From NCBI GenBank assembly GCA_002698785.1, contig PAAG01000017.1, positions 1 to 62,071 on the forward strand: a stretch of DNA of 62,071 nucleotides, written 5' to 3'. Shown here in pieces: positions 17,345 to 26,080 of this stretch; position 1 is the stretch's first letter, and every line of letters starts with the position of its first letter. The DNA comes from Verrucomicrobiales bacterium (GTDB lineage: Bacteria; Verrucomicrobiota; Verrucomicrobiia; Verrucomicrobiales; DEV007). Position numbers and translations under genes: made by a program. The notes below the pieces were generated by a model. The model was not told the origin of the DNA. It ran no database searches and saw nothing but the letters and a program-made list of their open reading frames with translations.

Positions 17345-18046
17345 GGTCGAAAATTCAGTGGTTGAACCTCGGAATACGTTCAGGTCAACCGGAGATGGGA
17401 TGCCTTCTATGCGGCCTCGGTTCGAGTATTGCCAGAAGGTCCAGTCTTCGGCGAGAGGATATACTTTCCATACGAGAGCCCGTGCCCAAAGGCGAGCGAT
17501 CCTGGTCTCGGCAAGATAGTCTTCGTGAAATTCTCTCGTGGTGTAGACGATCGGTGTAACGCCGTAGTGACTCTGGAGTTCTGAAAAGAGAATGGCGAAT
17601 TCGTGGTGAAATTTTTCATCGGTCATTGCTGAGCGGGATCTTTGAAATTCGACGTCAATGACGGGAGGGAGCATGCCGTGGCGCCGTGGGACTGTGTCGA
17701 TGAAGTTTTGGGCCTGTTCTTCTCCCAAACTCAGGGTGCTGAAAAAGTGGTATGCGCCGACGTTGATTCCGTGAGATCGGGCGGAGTTGAAGTTTTGCTG
17801 GAAAAGCGGATCACGAAAGTCGGAGCCTTCTGTGGCCTTGATAAAGGCAAAAGTGATTCCTGTCTCTGCGACGTCTCTCCATTCGATATTACCGTTGTGA
17901 TGGGAGACATCGATGCCTCTTACAGGGTGGTGTTCCCGGGACGGTTCGTTAAAAATCAGGTGCCCAGTGAATACTGCCCAGGCGAGAAATAAGACGACAG
18001 GGAAGAGCGAAAGGAAGAACATTCGCCAAAGGCCAAACCAATTCAT
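17273..18046 (-). CDS. GH25 lysozyme-like muramidase with N-terminal membrane anchor
   Basis: 257 residues. One N-terminal transmembrane helix (about 8-32) is followed by a GH25 domain. GIDVSHHNGNIEW holds Asp46. AFIKATEGSDFRDPLFQQN, VGAYHFF and PPVIDVEF (the DxE pair Asp131/Glu133) supply the catalytic and fold residues. YTTREFHEDYL and WTFWQYSNRGRIEGIPSPVDLNVF complete the family pattern. It should cleave the 1,4-beta bond between N-acetylmuramic acid and N-acetylglucosamine and probably remodels the organism's own peptidoglycan. The 3' end overlaps the convergent gene by 72 bp. Two palindromes (18049-18084) sit just before its start codon. Confidence 0.9.
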   Translation of the reverse strand: MNWFGLWRMFFLSLFPVVLFLAWAVFTGHLIFNEPSREHHPVRGIDVSHHNGNIEWRDVAETGITFAFIKATEGSDFRDPLFQQNFNSARSHGINVGAYHFFSTLSLGEEQAQNFIDTVPRRHGMLPPVIDVEFQRSRSAMTDEKFHHEFAILFSELQSHYGVTPIVYTTREFHEDYLAETRIARLWARALVWKVYPLAEDWTFWQYSNRGRIEGIPSPVDLNVFRGSTTEFSTLLLKNKTNPSTVQLHQHSPGSPP

Positions 18047-18048
18047 GG

Positions 18049-18084
18049 AACCACTCTACGGAGTGGTTTGAAAGATCTTTCAAA
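18049..18084. promoter_or_regulatory. Two adjacent perfect palindromes in front of the GH25 gene
   Basis: AACCACTC-tacg-GAGTGGTT (18049-18068) abuts TTTGAAAGATCTTTCAAA (18067-18084). Both lie in the 86-bp gap between the BNR gene's stop (18133) and the GH25 start (18046), and the nearer one ends 3 bp before the ATG. They could be a terminator for the BNR gene, an operator, or a leader hairpin that hides the GH25 ribosome-binding region. No T-run follows, so an operator or leader role is at least as likely. Confidence 0.55.
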
Positions 18085-18132
18085 GGGAAGGTAGGAATAT
18101 TGTTGATGACTGAAGTGCCGGCCGATTGTCTG

Positions 18133-19365
18133 CTACTCTTTCCACTTCAGCTTCGCGATCCAGACTCGATTGTCGGCGCCCTGGTCGACGAGGCGTTGGG
18201 TGTCGTGATGATGGGGTGCCGGGCCCTGCATCCATTCGGTGACGGTGACCCAGGTTTCATTTTCGCTTACCTCGGTGACACCAAAGTTTCCAAGACGAGC
18301 GCCCTTTTCCGGAACGAGTATTTTTTCCGTTTCGCGGATGACGTGCAGTTTCTCTTTGTCCACTTCCGCGATGAAAAGGGGAGCGCGATGGCGGAAGACA
18401 TGGTCGTTGTCGGCTCCCTTTCGATTGTAAACCAGGAAGAGGCGATTCTTATGTGTCACCCAGTGTTGCTGGGTATTGTAGTTCCCCAGTTCTGCACCGT
18501 CGTCGAAAGACCACTTTTTTGGTTCCTGATAGTGAAGTCCATCTGTGCTGACGGTGACGTATCCTGACTCGTCATTGCGGAGAGTGAGGAAGAAATTATC
18601 GCTTACTTGTGCCAGTGATGGCTCTACGAAGCCTCTCTGAACGGGGATGGTCATGAGGTTTCCGTGCTCTTCGTAGGTGAGATCGGTGCCGTCGAATGAG
18701 CAGCGAAGCACGGTCACTGAATACTGCTTTTCTCCAATCTTTTTGCAATAGACTGGCAGGAGGATGTCTCCGTTCTCAAGGTCGACGCGCTGCACACAAC
18801 CGGCCCCTACGTTTTCAAAAATCAACGAGTCGGGCATCTCGATCGTCTTCCACGGTGACCAGGTTTTGGTGATGGGGTCGTAGGTAGACCATGGTGTGGA
18901 GCGAGGGCGCACTTTCATGACCTTGTTGTTTTCGTAGACAACGGTGTGGCCGGTTCCTAACAGAGTACCTGACTTTTTGTGCCATTTTGGCCAGAAGTCG
19001 CAGACCGTCATTTCGAGGTCTGTTTTTCCTGCGTAAGAGAAGGGGACTCTAGAAAAAGATTTCTGCTCAACAGGAGCGGACCATGTCTCACCGAGGTCGC
19101 TGGTGCGCATCTCGTTCAGCGCGTAGAAGACGTCCGAACCGCTCAGGAGCAGTTTCTGGAGCGTCATAACGACTAGCGGGTTCTCGGAACGGTTTCCCGG
19201 TATTCCCGCAGGGATGGCTCCGGCCCGAGCGTGAACCCAACACTTTTCACCGTCGAAACCTTTGGTGGCTACGGTGAGGTCTATTTCGAATGGAGCCTCG
19301 TCTGCCGGAAGGAGAGATGTGAAGAAGCAGAGCCATGCCAGGATGATCAGGGAGCGAACTGTCAT
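18133..19365 (-). CDS. Secreted sialidase-like (BNR/Asp-box) protein
   Basis: 410 residues from the ATG at 19365 (MTVRSLIILAWLCFFTSLLP), which starts a clean signal peptide; an upstream in-frame start at 19404 is less likely. An Asp-box (SDLGETWSAP) and repeated beta-strand blocks (TSWSPWKTIEMPD-like, VSTDGLHYQEPKKWSFDDG, NRVWIAKLKW) indicate a six-bladed sialidase-fold propeller. PVC genomes carry many such 'exo-alpha-sialidase' proteins, not all shown to act on sialic acid. A glycosidase or binding role in polysaccharide breakdown is inferred. It precedes the GH25 gene on the same strand by 86 bp. Confidence 0.75.
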   Translation of the reverse strand: MTVRSLIILAWLCFFTSLLPADEAPFEIDLTVATKGFDGEKCWVHARAGAIPAGIPGNRSENPLVVMTLQKLLLSGSDVFYALNEMRTSDLGETWSAPVEQKSFSRVPFSYAGKTDLEMTVCDFWPKWHKKSGTLLGTGHTVVYENNKVMKVRPRSTPWSTYDPITKTWSPWKTIEMPDSLIFENVGAGCVQRVDLENGDILLPVYCKKIGEKQYSVTVLRCSFDGTDLTYEEHGNLMTIPVQRGFVEPSLAQVSDNFFLTLRNDESGYVTVSTDGLHYQEPKKWSFDDGAELGNYNTQQHWVTHKNRLFLVYNRKGADNDHVFRHRAPLFIAEVDKEKLHVIRETEKILVPEKGARLGNFGVTEVSENETWVTVTEWMQGPAPHHHDTQRLVDQGADNRVWIAKLKWKE

Positions 19366-19417
19366 CCGAGCAGTGAAGCAGAGCTGACCGGTCAACTCGA
19401 TCACGTATTAGTGCTAT

Positions 19418-19996
19418 CTATTCGTCCAGGTCGTGGTGGAAGAATTTGCGGAGTCCGACGCGGGCATCATGAATTTCTTTCTCTACAAAACCTGCGGCAT
19501 TGTAGACCGCCTCTGCAGCCTTTTCGCAGGCTTCGTGGAATTCTTCTTTAGCGACGACGGCTCCGGCTCCCATATTAACCGCAAGAGCTTCGAGTTTCGT
19601 TTTGAAGGACTCAGCACCGTGTTCGAAGGACTCACGAGTTTTGCCCATCTGATCTGAAGCAGACCCTTCGAGTTCCCGGACATGTTCTTTTGCCGAATTC
19701 ACGGCGGAGTGGAGTTTTTCCTTTTGCTCCCGGTAGTGATCGAGAGTCTCCATTTTTCCAAGCGCGAGCTGGACTTTCAATTCGTCGAGTTTTTGATGGG
19801 CTGCAGCTGCCTTTTCTTTGGGACCTGCCTCGAGCTCGTTGAGTCGATTTCTTGTTTTGTCGACGAGGGCTGAAAACTCTTCCTTTTTCTTCTCGAAGTA
19901 ATCGGAGCCTTCTGCTTTTCCAAGGGCGATTTGCACTTTGAGTTCATCGAGTTCTTTCCGGAACTCTTCCTTTGCTGATTCGAAGTCGTCTTTCAT
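19418..19996 (-). CDS. Charged coiled-coil protein with internal tandem repeat
   Basis: 192 residues, almost wholly helical and rich in Glu, Lys and Ala. Two ~60-residue units are visible: residues from ELDELKVQIALGKAEGSDYF to RLNELE, and from KLDELKVQLALGKMETLDHY to VRELE, sharing LDELKVQ(I/L)ALGK. A third, weaker unit follows. The C-terminus is FFHHDLDE. No signal peptide or membrane helix is seen, so it is probably cytoplasmic. It resembles the long amphipathic helix proteins (apolipoprotein-like, LEA-like) linked to stress or envelope association. The function is unknown. Confidence 0.7.
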   Translation of the reverse strand: MKDDFESAKEEFRKELDELKVQIALGKAEGSDYFEKKKEEFSALVDKTRNRLNELEAGPKEKAAAAHQKLDELKVQLALGKMETLDHYREQKEKLHSAVNSAKEHVRELEGSASDQMGKTRESFEHGAESFKTKLEALAVNMGAGAVVAKEEFHEACEKAAEAVYNAAGFVEKEIHDARVGLRKFFHHDLDE

Positions 19997-20106
19997 CGTA
20001 TTATTAGTGTAATCCTATCACGATTAGGCGCTCACGGTCGATTGCGGAAATTGATGCATATCTTGTGGTTCCCTGCTGTCGAGGCTGCGAGTGGGGGAGG
20101 TTTGAT

Positions 20107-20508
20107 TCAAGTATCGGATTCGTCGGGGCGTTCCCATTCGTTCCATTCTTCTCCGCAACTTCGACAGTGGCGGCGGCTTTTTGAAACCGGTGTCGGCCAT
20201 CCGCAGAGAAGAACAAAGAAGAATGAGAGGCGTCTCGACCAGTCCTGCCACTCCGTGTCGGTGGAATCGCAGAATGGGCAGGTGATCGACGCCGTGCGTT
20301 CTTCTGATGTATTCGTCAGGAGTTCCTGAGCGGCCTCTCGATCGGATTCATCGATTTCCACGGTGACTCCACCTACGGCGTTGGTGTAGAGCCAATACAT
20401 CTGAGAGATGTATTCATTCTGAATAAATGCGGGAATCCCCGCCGCCTGTAATCGAGAGCGGAGGAGATAGGCATCTTCTGCTTTAGTGAAGGAGGCTACG
20501 GTGATCAT
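20107..20508 (-). CDS. DUF2007 (putative signal-transducing) protein with zinc-finger tail
   Basis: 133 residues from the ATG at 20508 (MITVASFTKAEDAYLLRSRL); the longer frame starts inside the upstream gene and is not kept. Residues 1-70 match DUF2007: 'FtkaeDAyLLRSrLqAAGIPAFIqNEYIsq' and 'VGGVTVEIDESDREAAQELL'. A C-terminal zinc-binding part follows, with CPFCDS and CRSCGEEW, and a hydrophobic stretch (LSFFFVLLCGW) between the pairs. Its start overlaps the stop of the alpha-toroid gene by 4 bp (20505-20508), so the two are translationally coupled. The role is unknown. Confidence 0.8.
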   Translation of the reverse strand: MITVASFTKAEDAYLLRSRLQAAGIPAFIQNEYISQMYWLYTNAVGGVTVEIDESDREAAQELLTNTSEERTASITCPFCDSTDTEWQDWSRRLSFFFVLLCGWPTPVSKSRRHCRSCGEEWNEWERPDESDT

Positions 20509-21461
20509 TGCGTTTGGCCTTCCGTATATGCATTCGTTTCGAGTAATCCGATAAGTGCCCAGGTAGTTCCCCAAAAATCTGAGACTCGAGTGGACTCGCT
20601 TCTGTCTTTGGTGCTGATCGTCTTCCATTCCCCGGTCTCAAGTTGGGTGGAAACGAGATATGACTTCGCCTTTTTGACTGCATCTGGATATAGTTTGCCG
20701 GTGCCTGAGCGATGGAGTGCGAGCAAAGCCATGCCTGTTGCGATGGGGCCACTAGAATCGCCGTCGATCCATGCCCAGCCTCCGTCTTCCTGTTGGCGAG
20801 TGAGAAGTAACTCTGTCGACTTTTCGGTAGGGTTCTCGATCAGACGTAGTGCATACCATTCGGTCGTTTTGGCAAGAGATCTGTCTTTCGAGATCGCCGC
20901 TGGTTTCGATGGCTCATGAGGTGTGCCTTTCGTTGCCAATTGTGCCCACTGATTAGAGGTCCATTGCGTCTCGTGCTTTGGGCGTTGTTGGCGGGGAAGT
21001 TGACCGCCGGGTTTCCAGTCACCGTTGGGTTGTTGATTCGATGTGATGGACTTGAGAAGTACGTCCTTTTCCTCTGTGGTAGCAAATTGAGAGGAAGGGG
21101 AGAAAAGAAACTGCGCGACTCCCTCCATGTTTCGGTCGGCATTGATCTCGTCGGTTGCTTCCACGCTGTCCTTGACCTCGGGGTTCGGTTCGACCGGCTT
21201 GAGGAAAGAAGCGATCATCCATTCCCTCTGTTCTTTGAGTGTGGCTGGATCCACATCGTATCCTGCGGAAAGCGCGAGGTCTTTTGCCCAGACAAAAAAG
21301 GAAGTGTGATGGCAGGAAACGCACTTCTTTTTCTCGATCCACCAGGTGCCTTCTGATTCGAGGTAGGGGAGAGCCTTCTCCACGGCGTTCTTTACCGATG
21401 GTTCTTCTCCTCGAAAGACCACCGGTAGCAACAGTAAGGCGACCAGTAGCACTTGCTTCAT
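20505..21461 (-). CDS. Secreted alpha/alpha-toroid (prenyltransferase/squalene-oxidase repeat) protein with a CxxCH site
   Basis: 318 residues from the ATG at 21461 (MKQVLLVALLLLPVVFRGEE), which starts a signal peptide. QW-type repeats occur: LLLTRQQEDGGWAWIDGDSS, ATGMALLALHRSG, YLVSTQLETGEWKTI and SDFWGTTWALIGL, as in terpene-cyclase toroids. Near the N-terminus is KKKCVSCHHTSF, a CxxCH haem-binding motif not normally part of that fold. This suggests a PVC-specific periplasmic haem protein using a toroid scaffold rather than a cyclase. It is coupled to the DUF2007 gene by a 4-bp overlap. Substrate is unknown. Confidence 0.75.
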   Translation of the reverse strand: MKQVLLVALLLLPVVFRGEEPSVKNAVEKALPYLESEGTWWIEKKKCVSCHHTSFFVWAKDLALSAGYDVDPATLKEQREWMIASFLKPVEPNPEVKDSVEATDEINADRNMEGVAQFLFSPSSQFATTEEKDVLLKSITSNQQPNGDWKPGGQLPRQQRPKHETQWTSNQWAQLATKGTPHEPSKPAAISKDRSLAKTTEWYALRLIENPTEKSTELLLTRQQEDGGWAWIDGDSSGPIATGMALLALHRSGTGKLYPDAVKKAKSYLVSTQLETGEWKTISTKDRSESTRVSDFWGTTWALIGLLETNAYTEGQTQ

Positions 21462-21533
21462 GGCGAGAAGAATACCATGAAGCGATGCCATTTGTCATGG
21501 CGTATTCGATGTGGGGAAGCGGGGAAGTGCAGA

Positions 21534-22658
21534 TCAACAGTCGCCGAAGCCGGTGCCCACAAGGCGGGCGGCTTTGATTAATGGGTGGTCCAGCGGGACG
21601 AGCTTTTTATTGCCGGCTACCTTTTCCAATGGGACTGGGACAATTTCCGATCCCTTTACGGCGAGCATGTCACCGTTGCCTCCGTCCGCGAGATACTGGG
21701 CGCAGATGGCACCCAGTTTTGTCGCGAGTGCCCGGTCTGTTGGGGAAGGCGTGCCTCCCCGCTGAATATGTCCCAGAATGGTCAGGCGAGATTCACAACC
21801 GGTGAGTTTCTCAAGGGTGCGGGTGAGATCTTGAGTATGATTCACGTGGTCGCGATGGAAGGCGGTGAGTTCTTGAGAGATGGCCTCCTTTTTCTTTTTA
21901 CTGTCAGCGGCTTCTTTTTCGGCAACGAGTTGGTTGATGGTCACTGACTGTTCCTTGGTCATGGCGCCTTCGGCGACGGCGATGATCGAGAAGTGTTTCC
22001 CAGCTTTGCCTCGGTTGCGGATCGACTCGGCGACGCTTTCTGGATCGTAGGGAATCTCGGGAAGGAGAATCACGTCGGCGCCTCCCGCCAATCCTGATTC
22101 AAGCGCCAGCCAACCGGCTCTATGTCCCATGATTTCGACGACGATTACGCGGCTATGACTGGTGGCGGTGGAGTGAACTTTGTCGATCGCCTCTGTGGCG
22201 GTATTGAGGGCGGTATCGTAGCCGAAGGTAATGTCAGTCTCGGCCACGTCGTTGTCGATCGTCTTTGGCAGTGTTGCTACGTTTAGTCCGGCTTTCTTGA
22301 GGTGAAGTGCGTTTTTCTGCGTGCCTCCGCCGCCCAGGCAAAGGAGCACATCGAGATGGTTGCGTTCGTAGGTGTCGACAATGGCATCCGTCATGTCGCG
22401 CATCTTTCCCCCGATTGGCATTCTGTGAGGCTTGTCTCGGCTGGTTCCCAGGATGGTGCCTCCGTCTGTGAGGATTCCGGAAAGCATGTCTCCATCGATT
22501 TTTACATGGCGGTCGTGGCAGAGTCCGTTGAAGCCGTTTTTGAAACCCAAGAACTGCATGTCGAAATTGCCGATGCCTGCTTTACAAACTCCGCGGATCG
22601 CAGCGTTCAGTCCAGGACAGTCGCCGCCGCTCGTGAGGATGCCGATGTGTTTTGCCAT
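21534..22658 (-). CDS. pfkA: 6-phosphofructokinase with atypical GGGGT motif
   Basis: 374 residues. Clear PFK fold: [17 protein letters not shown] (9-25), [18 protein letters not shown] (131-137) with catalytic Asp135, [20 protein letters not shown], and [17 protein letters not shown]. It phosphorylates fructose 6-phosphate in glycolysis. Lys132 in PKTIDND (E. coli position 124) is typical of the mixed-substrate or PPi-linked group, while Gly112 (position 104) favours ATP. The usual acidic residue at position 103 (GGDGS) is Gly111 here, giving GGGGT, so phosphoryl donor and Mg binding need testing. An inserted charged helix (residues 248-264) is also present. Monocistronic. Confidence 0.88.
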   Translation of the reverse strand: MAKHIGILTSGGDCPGLNAAIRGVCKAGIGNFDMQFLGFKNGFNGLCHDRHVKIDGDMLSGILTDGGTILGTSRDKPHRMPIGGKMRDMTDAIVDTYERNHLDVLLCLGGGGTQKNALHLKKAGLNVATLPKTIDNDVAETDITFGYDTALNTATEAIDKVHSTATSHSRVIVVEIMGHRAGWLALESGLAGGADVILLPEIPYDPESVAESIRNRGKAGKHFSIIAVAEGAMTKEQSVTINQLVAEKEAADSKKKKEAISQELTAFHRDHVNHTQDLTRTLEKLTGCESRLTILGHIQRGGTPSPTDRALATKLGAICAQYLADGGNGDMLAVKGSEIVPVPLEKVAGNKKLVPLDHPLIKAARLVGTGFGDC

Positions 22659-22957
22659 AGCGTTTTATTTCAGCAATTTCCTCGCCAGCAGGGGGATGCA
22701 TATTTTGGAGGAAGCGGAGAAGTGCCTCGGCTGGCTGTTTTCGTGCGTTACATCTGATTCGCGTAATTGTGTTCTTTTCCGAAATCCGCTTACATGGAGG
22801 GACTCTTCGGTTGATCTTCCGTTTCGGCATAATTTTACCCGTAACCTGTATTCTGCCTGCGCCGGCCGCCCCGTTCCTCGCACAACGGACGGCTGGTGGT
22901 AGATGGTGAGTCACCTTCTTTCTTGGCAGGTGGCAATCCGAGTGCTAGGGCTCCGTT
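22659..22957. other. 299-bp divergent intergenic region, no gene seen
   Basis: This lies between the divergent starts of pfkA and the second spermidine-synthase-like gene, so it must hold two promoters. I see no long inverted repeat, no RNA gene and no reading frame with protein-like composition. The region is mixed in base composition, and no convincing -35/-10 pair stands out. Confidence 0.4.
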
Positions 22958-23836
22958 GTGAATAAGGTTGCCAAGGCTACGTTGACATGGGGAGGGCTGA
23001 TCGCTCTCGCGCTTATGATCTATCTATCTGGATGGTTCAATCACAGTCGTTCCCGGGTGACGCTGGGGGAGATTGTCTACGAAGGGCATTCCGACTTCTC
23101 CCATATTCGAGTTCGGGAAAGAAATGGTGTGAGAAGTTTGATTTTTGTGACGCCGGAGGGGCGCGAGACCAGACAAAGCTCGATTGACCTCGAACATCCC
23201 GAGCAGCTCCAACTGGGTTACACGAAAACTTTGTTTTCTACTATGCTGCTGGACGATAGTCATGAGCGGGTTTTGATCGTGGGGCTGGGAGGTGGAGGCA
23301 TGGTTCGTTTTCTGAACAAGGTCTTCCCGGATGTGCAGGTGGATGTTGTCGAGATCGATCCGGAGGTGGTGAAAGTGGCAGCGGAGTTTTTTGGAACTGA
23401 TTCCGGCCCGAAGACCAATATTTACACGCAGGATGCTTTCGAGTATCTGGCGGAAGAGCACCCTCCTTACGATGTGATTTACATGGACGCTTTTCTTCAA
23501 CCGCCTGCGGATTCGGGCTTGGAGGAAAAAACGAAGCGGCTGAAGCAGATCGAATTTCTCAAAGGGCTTCACGCGCGTTTGAAGCCTGATGGACTGGTGG
23601 CTTTCAATTTGATTGTGTGGGCGACTTCGACGCCGGGGGATATCGAGTCCATTCAGGAGGCATTTCCGAACGTGTATCAGTTTGGAGTGCCGGGAACGGG
23701 GAATCTGGTGGTGATTGGGAGTCTTAAAGAGGAGGGGATTCCGAAGGAGGAACTTCTCCATCGAGCGCAGGTGCTCGACGAGAAGTATCAGTTGACCTTT
23801 TCTTTCGCAGATTTCGTATCGTCGCTGAAGAAATGA
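22958..23836 (+). CDS. Spermidine-synthase-like methyltransferase-fold protein with N-terminal anchor
   Basis: 292 residues from a GTG start. One N-terminal transmembrane helix (ATLTWGGLIALALMIYLSGW) precedes a domain like spermidine/spermine synthases: LIFVTPEGRETRQSSIDLEH, RVLIVGLGGGGMVRFL, VDVVEIDPEVVKVA, DAFEYLAEEHPPYDVIYMDAF. The acidic catalytic 'DSTD' region of true spermidine synthases reads MDAFLQPP, so an aminopropyl transfer is uncertain. It probably works at the inner membrane as a methyltransferase-like enzyme of unknown substrate. It is related in fold to the gene at the left window edge. The cyclase gene follows after about 58 bp. Confidence 0.8.
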   Translation: MNKVAKATLTWGGLIALALMIYLSGWFNHSRSRVTLGEIVYEGHSDFSHIRVRERNGVRSLIFVTPEGRETRQSSIDLEHPEQLQLGYTKTLFSTMLLDDSHERVLIVGLGGGGMVRFLNKVFPDVQVDVVEIDPEVVKVAAEFFGTDSGPKTNIYTQDAFEYLAEEHPPYDVIYMDAFLQPPADSGLEEKTKRLKQIEFLKGLHARLKPDGLVAFNLIVWATSTPGDIESIQEAFPNVYQFGVPGTGNLVVIGSLKEEGIPKEELLHRAQVLDEKYQLTFSFADFVSSLKK

Positions 23837-23894
23837 AAAGTTAGTCCGTTCTGGCAGCGCGAAAGAAAATGTGAGATCACTCACTGGGATATTG

Positions 23895-26003
23895 ATGGAA
23901 TCCTCCGGAAAGCAGAAAAAGATTTCGATCCATGTGGCACTCAGCACGGTGGGGGTATTTCTGATTTTATTTACCTCTGTATCAATCGGTCTGGTGTCGT
24001 ATTTCAGCACGCAGAGGGTGGTGAATACACTCTCTGACGAAGTGTTTTCGGCTGCCTATCGAGAGACTACGTTAACCGTCCGGGCAAAACTGGACCAGGT
24101 GAATGCCGTTCTTTCCTCCAACCGGGAACTCGTTGCCCAGGAATTCGTAGGTAGGGAGGACATCGATGCTCTTGCGAAACACTTTGTCCGTGTCCTTGAG
24201 GCAAATGAGTATCTGTCAGAGACTGGTTATGGCGATCGTGAAGGAAGGGCTGTCTGGGCAGAAAGGGATCCCCCGGGGAAGATTACAGTATTCAAAATCG
24301 AACAACAGGCCGACGGGCGGGCCATTGAAAAGGTTTTGGTTCCTGAAGGGAATGCGTTGAAACTCGTTAGCGAAGGTCCATCTGATTACGATCCCAGGGA
24401 GAGGCCATGGTATCAGTCCGCTGCAGCTTCAGAGGTGGCGGTTTGGACTGATCCTTACATTTTTGCCAACGGTTATCCCGGGCTTTCGAGAAGTAGCAGG
24501 CTTCTTGATGAAAGTGGAGATGTGGTCGGTGTGTTCGATGCCTCGTTTGAATTGGATTTTCTGTCACAGTTTCTCAACGCGAATAAGAGGGAGGAGTTCG
24601 GGCAGCTCTTCGTTGTTAACTTTCATCGAGGAGGCGAAGTGATTGCTCATCCCGACTCAGAGAAGATGGTCAATCGGTCGGGTGATAATCCGGCCGTCCG
24701 GACTGTGAAGGACATCGATGATCCAAGGCTGGAGGCTGCCTATGAAATTGTCGAAAATACCTATCAATCACACACAGGTGCTGACAAGCTGAGACAACGG
24801 TTTGAATTCGAAGGCACGAATTTCATTCTGCTCGCCGATGCTTTTGACTTGAGTCCGGAACTGAGTTGGTACGCTCTCTACTTGATACCCGAGGAAGAGA
24901 TCATGGGGCCGGTTCACCGAGCCAATCGTGTTGCTTTGATAGTCAGCCTGATAGCGACTTTTCTCGGTATCGTGATTGCCTTTGCTATTTCAAAACGGAT
25001 GAGCCATCGCTTGAACGTGTTGTCGGAGGATATAGGAGGAATAGGACAGCTGATTATTTCTGACAGGAAACCCAAAGGATCTGTGATCCGAGAGATCGAC
25101 GTTCTGGAGACATCGGTCGATGTAATGAAGAAGGGTCTGTTATCCTTTCAGAAATTTGTTCCAACCGAGTTGGTGCGCTCGCTACTCGAAAACGGTGCGG
25201 AAGCAAAGCTGGAAGGTCGAAGGCAGGAACTGACAATTTTTTTCTCGGACATCATTGGTTACTCGACCATTTGTGAAAAGTTAGGACCGGAGGAGCTTGT
25301 TGAGGAACTCGGTGTTTACCTGGAGGAGATGACCAACACTCTTGAAAGGAATCGAGGAACGGTAAATCAGTATGTTGGAGATGCCATCATGGCGATTTTT
25401 GGTGCTCCTGATCCAGTGAAGGAGCACGCTCTGTGTGCCTGTCGAGGAGCGTTGGAATTTCAGAAGCGGAATGAAGAGCTGGCGTTACAAGCAGAAGAGG
25501 AGGGGCGCGTGGTATTTCGGTCGCGCATTGGGATCAACACAGGTGAGGTGATCGTGGGAAATCTGGGCTCCTCTAATCGGTTGTATTACACCGCGAATGG
25601 CGACGAAGTGAATCTCGCGGCAAGGCTTGAGTCGATCAACAGCATATACGGGACAAGGATCGTAGTGGGGGAGTCGACGCGGATCATGGTAAAGGAAGAA
25701 ATGGTCTGCCGACTTCTCGATTACGTGGCGGTGAAGGGGAAAGTAAGTGGCGCTGCGATCCATGAGCTTGTTGGCGAGAAGGGTGATGTCAGCGAGGATA
25801 CGCTTCACCTAATTGAGACATATGAGGCTGGAATGAACCAGTATCTCCAGCGCGAATGGGACGAGGCAGTTCGCCTGTTTGAAGACTGTCTCGACCTTTG
25901 TGAGGATACGGCTGCCCAAGTGCTCCGAGATCGTTGCCTGCAGTATCGTGAGTCTCCACCTCCAGAAGAGTGGTCTGGCGTGTTTGAGATGACACAAAAG
26001 TGA
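23895..26003 (+). CDS. Class III adenylate/guanylate cyclase with periplasmic Cache sensor
   Basis: 702 residues from the ATG at 23895; an in-frame GTG at 23871 is possible. A membrane helix (HVALSTVGVFLILFTSVSIG) leads into a ~290-residue double-Cache-like sensor (ETGYGDREGRAVWAERD, PRERPWYQSAA, TDPYIFANGYPGLSRS). A second helix (NRVALIVSLIATFLGIVIAF) is followed by a HAMP-like linker and the catalytic domain. TIFFSDIIGYS gives one metal Asp and GDAIMAIFGAP the other, with SRIGINTGEVIVGNLGSSNR and YTANGDEVNLAARLE completing the site. It probably makes cAMP in response to a small extracellular ligand. The substrate-selecting residues were not checked. Confidence 0.9.
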   Translation: MESSGKQKKISIHVALSTVGVFLILFTSVSIGLVSYFSTQRVVNTLSDEVFSAAYRETTLTVRAKLDQVNAVLSSNRELVAQEFVGREDIDALAKHFVRVLEANEYLSETGYGDREGRAVWAERDPPGKITVFKIEQQADGRAIEKVLVPEGNALKLVSEGPSDYDPRERPWYQSAAASEVAVWTDPYIFANGYPGLSRSSRLLDESGDVVGVFDASFELDFLSQFLNANKREEFGQLFVVNFHRGGEVIAHPDSEKMVNRSGDNPAVRTVKDIDDPRLEAAYEIVENTYQSHTGADKLRQRFEFEGTNFILLADAFDLSPELSWYALYLIPEEEIMGPVHRANRVALIVSLIATFLGIVIAFAISKRMSHRLNVLSEDIGGIGQLIISDRKPKGSVIREIDVLETSVDVMKKGLLSFQKFVPTELVRSLLENGAEAKLEGRRQELTIFFSDIIGYSTICEKLGPEELVEELGVYLEEMTNTLERNRGTVNQYVGDAIMAIFGAPDPVKEHALCACRGALEFQKRNEELALQAEEEGRVVFRSRIGINTGEVIVGNLGSSNRLYYTANGDEVNLAARLESINSIYGTRIVVGESTRIMVKEEMVCRLLDYVAVKGKVSGAAIHELVGEKGDVSEDTLHLIETYEAGMNQYLQREWDEAVRLFEDCLDLCEDTAAQVLRDRCLQYRESPPPEEWSGVFEMTQK

Positions 26004-26080
26004 TGCAGTGAGGATGGTTTACGAGACTCTTCCGCGATCGAGAACTTGATCGTAACTCATTTTCCGAATAGAACGATGGG

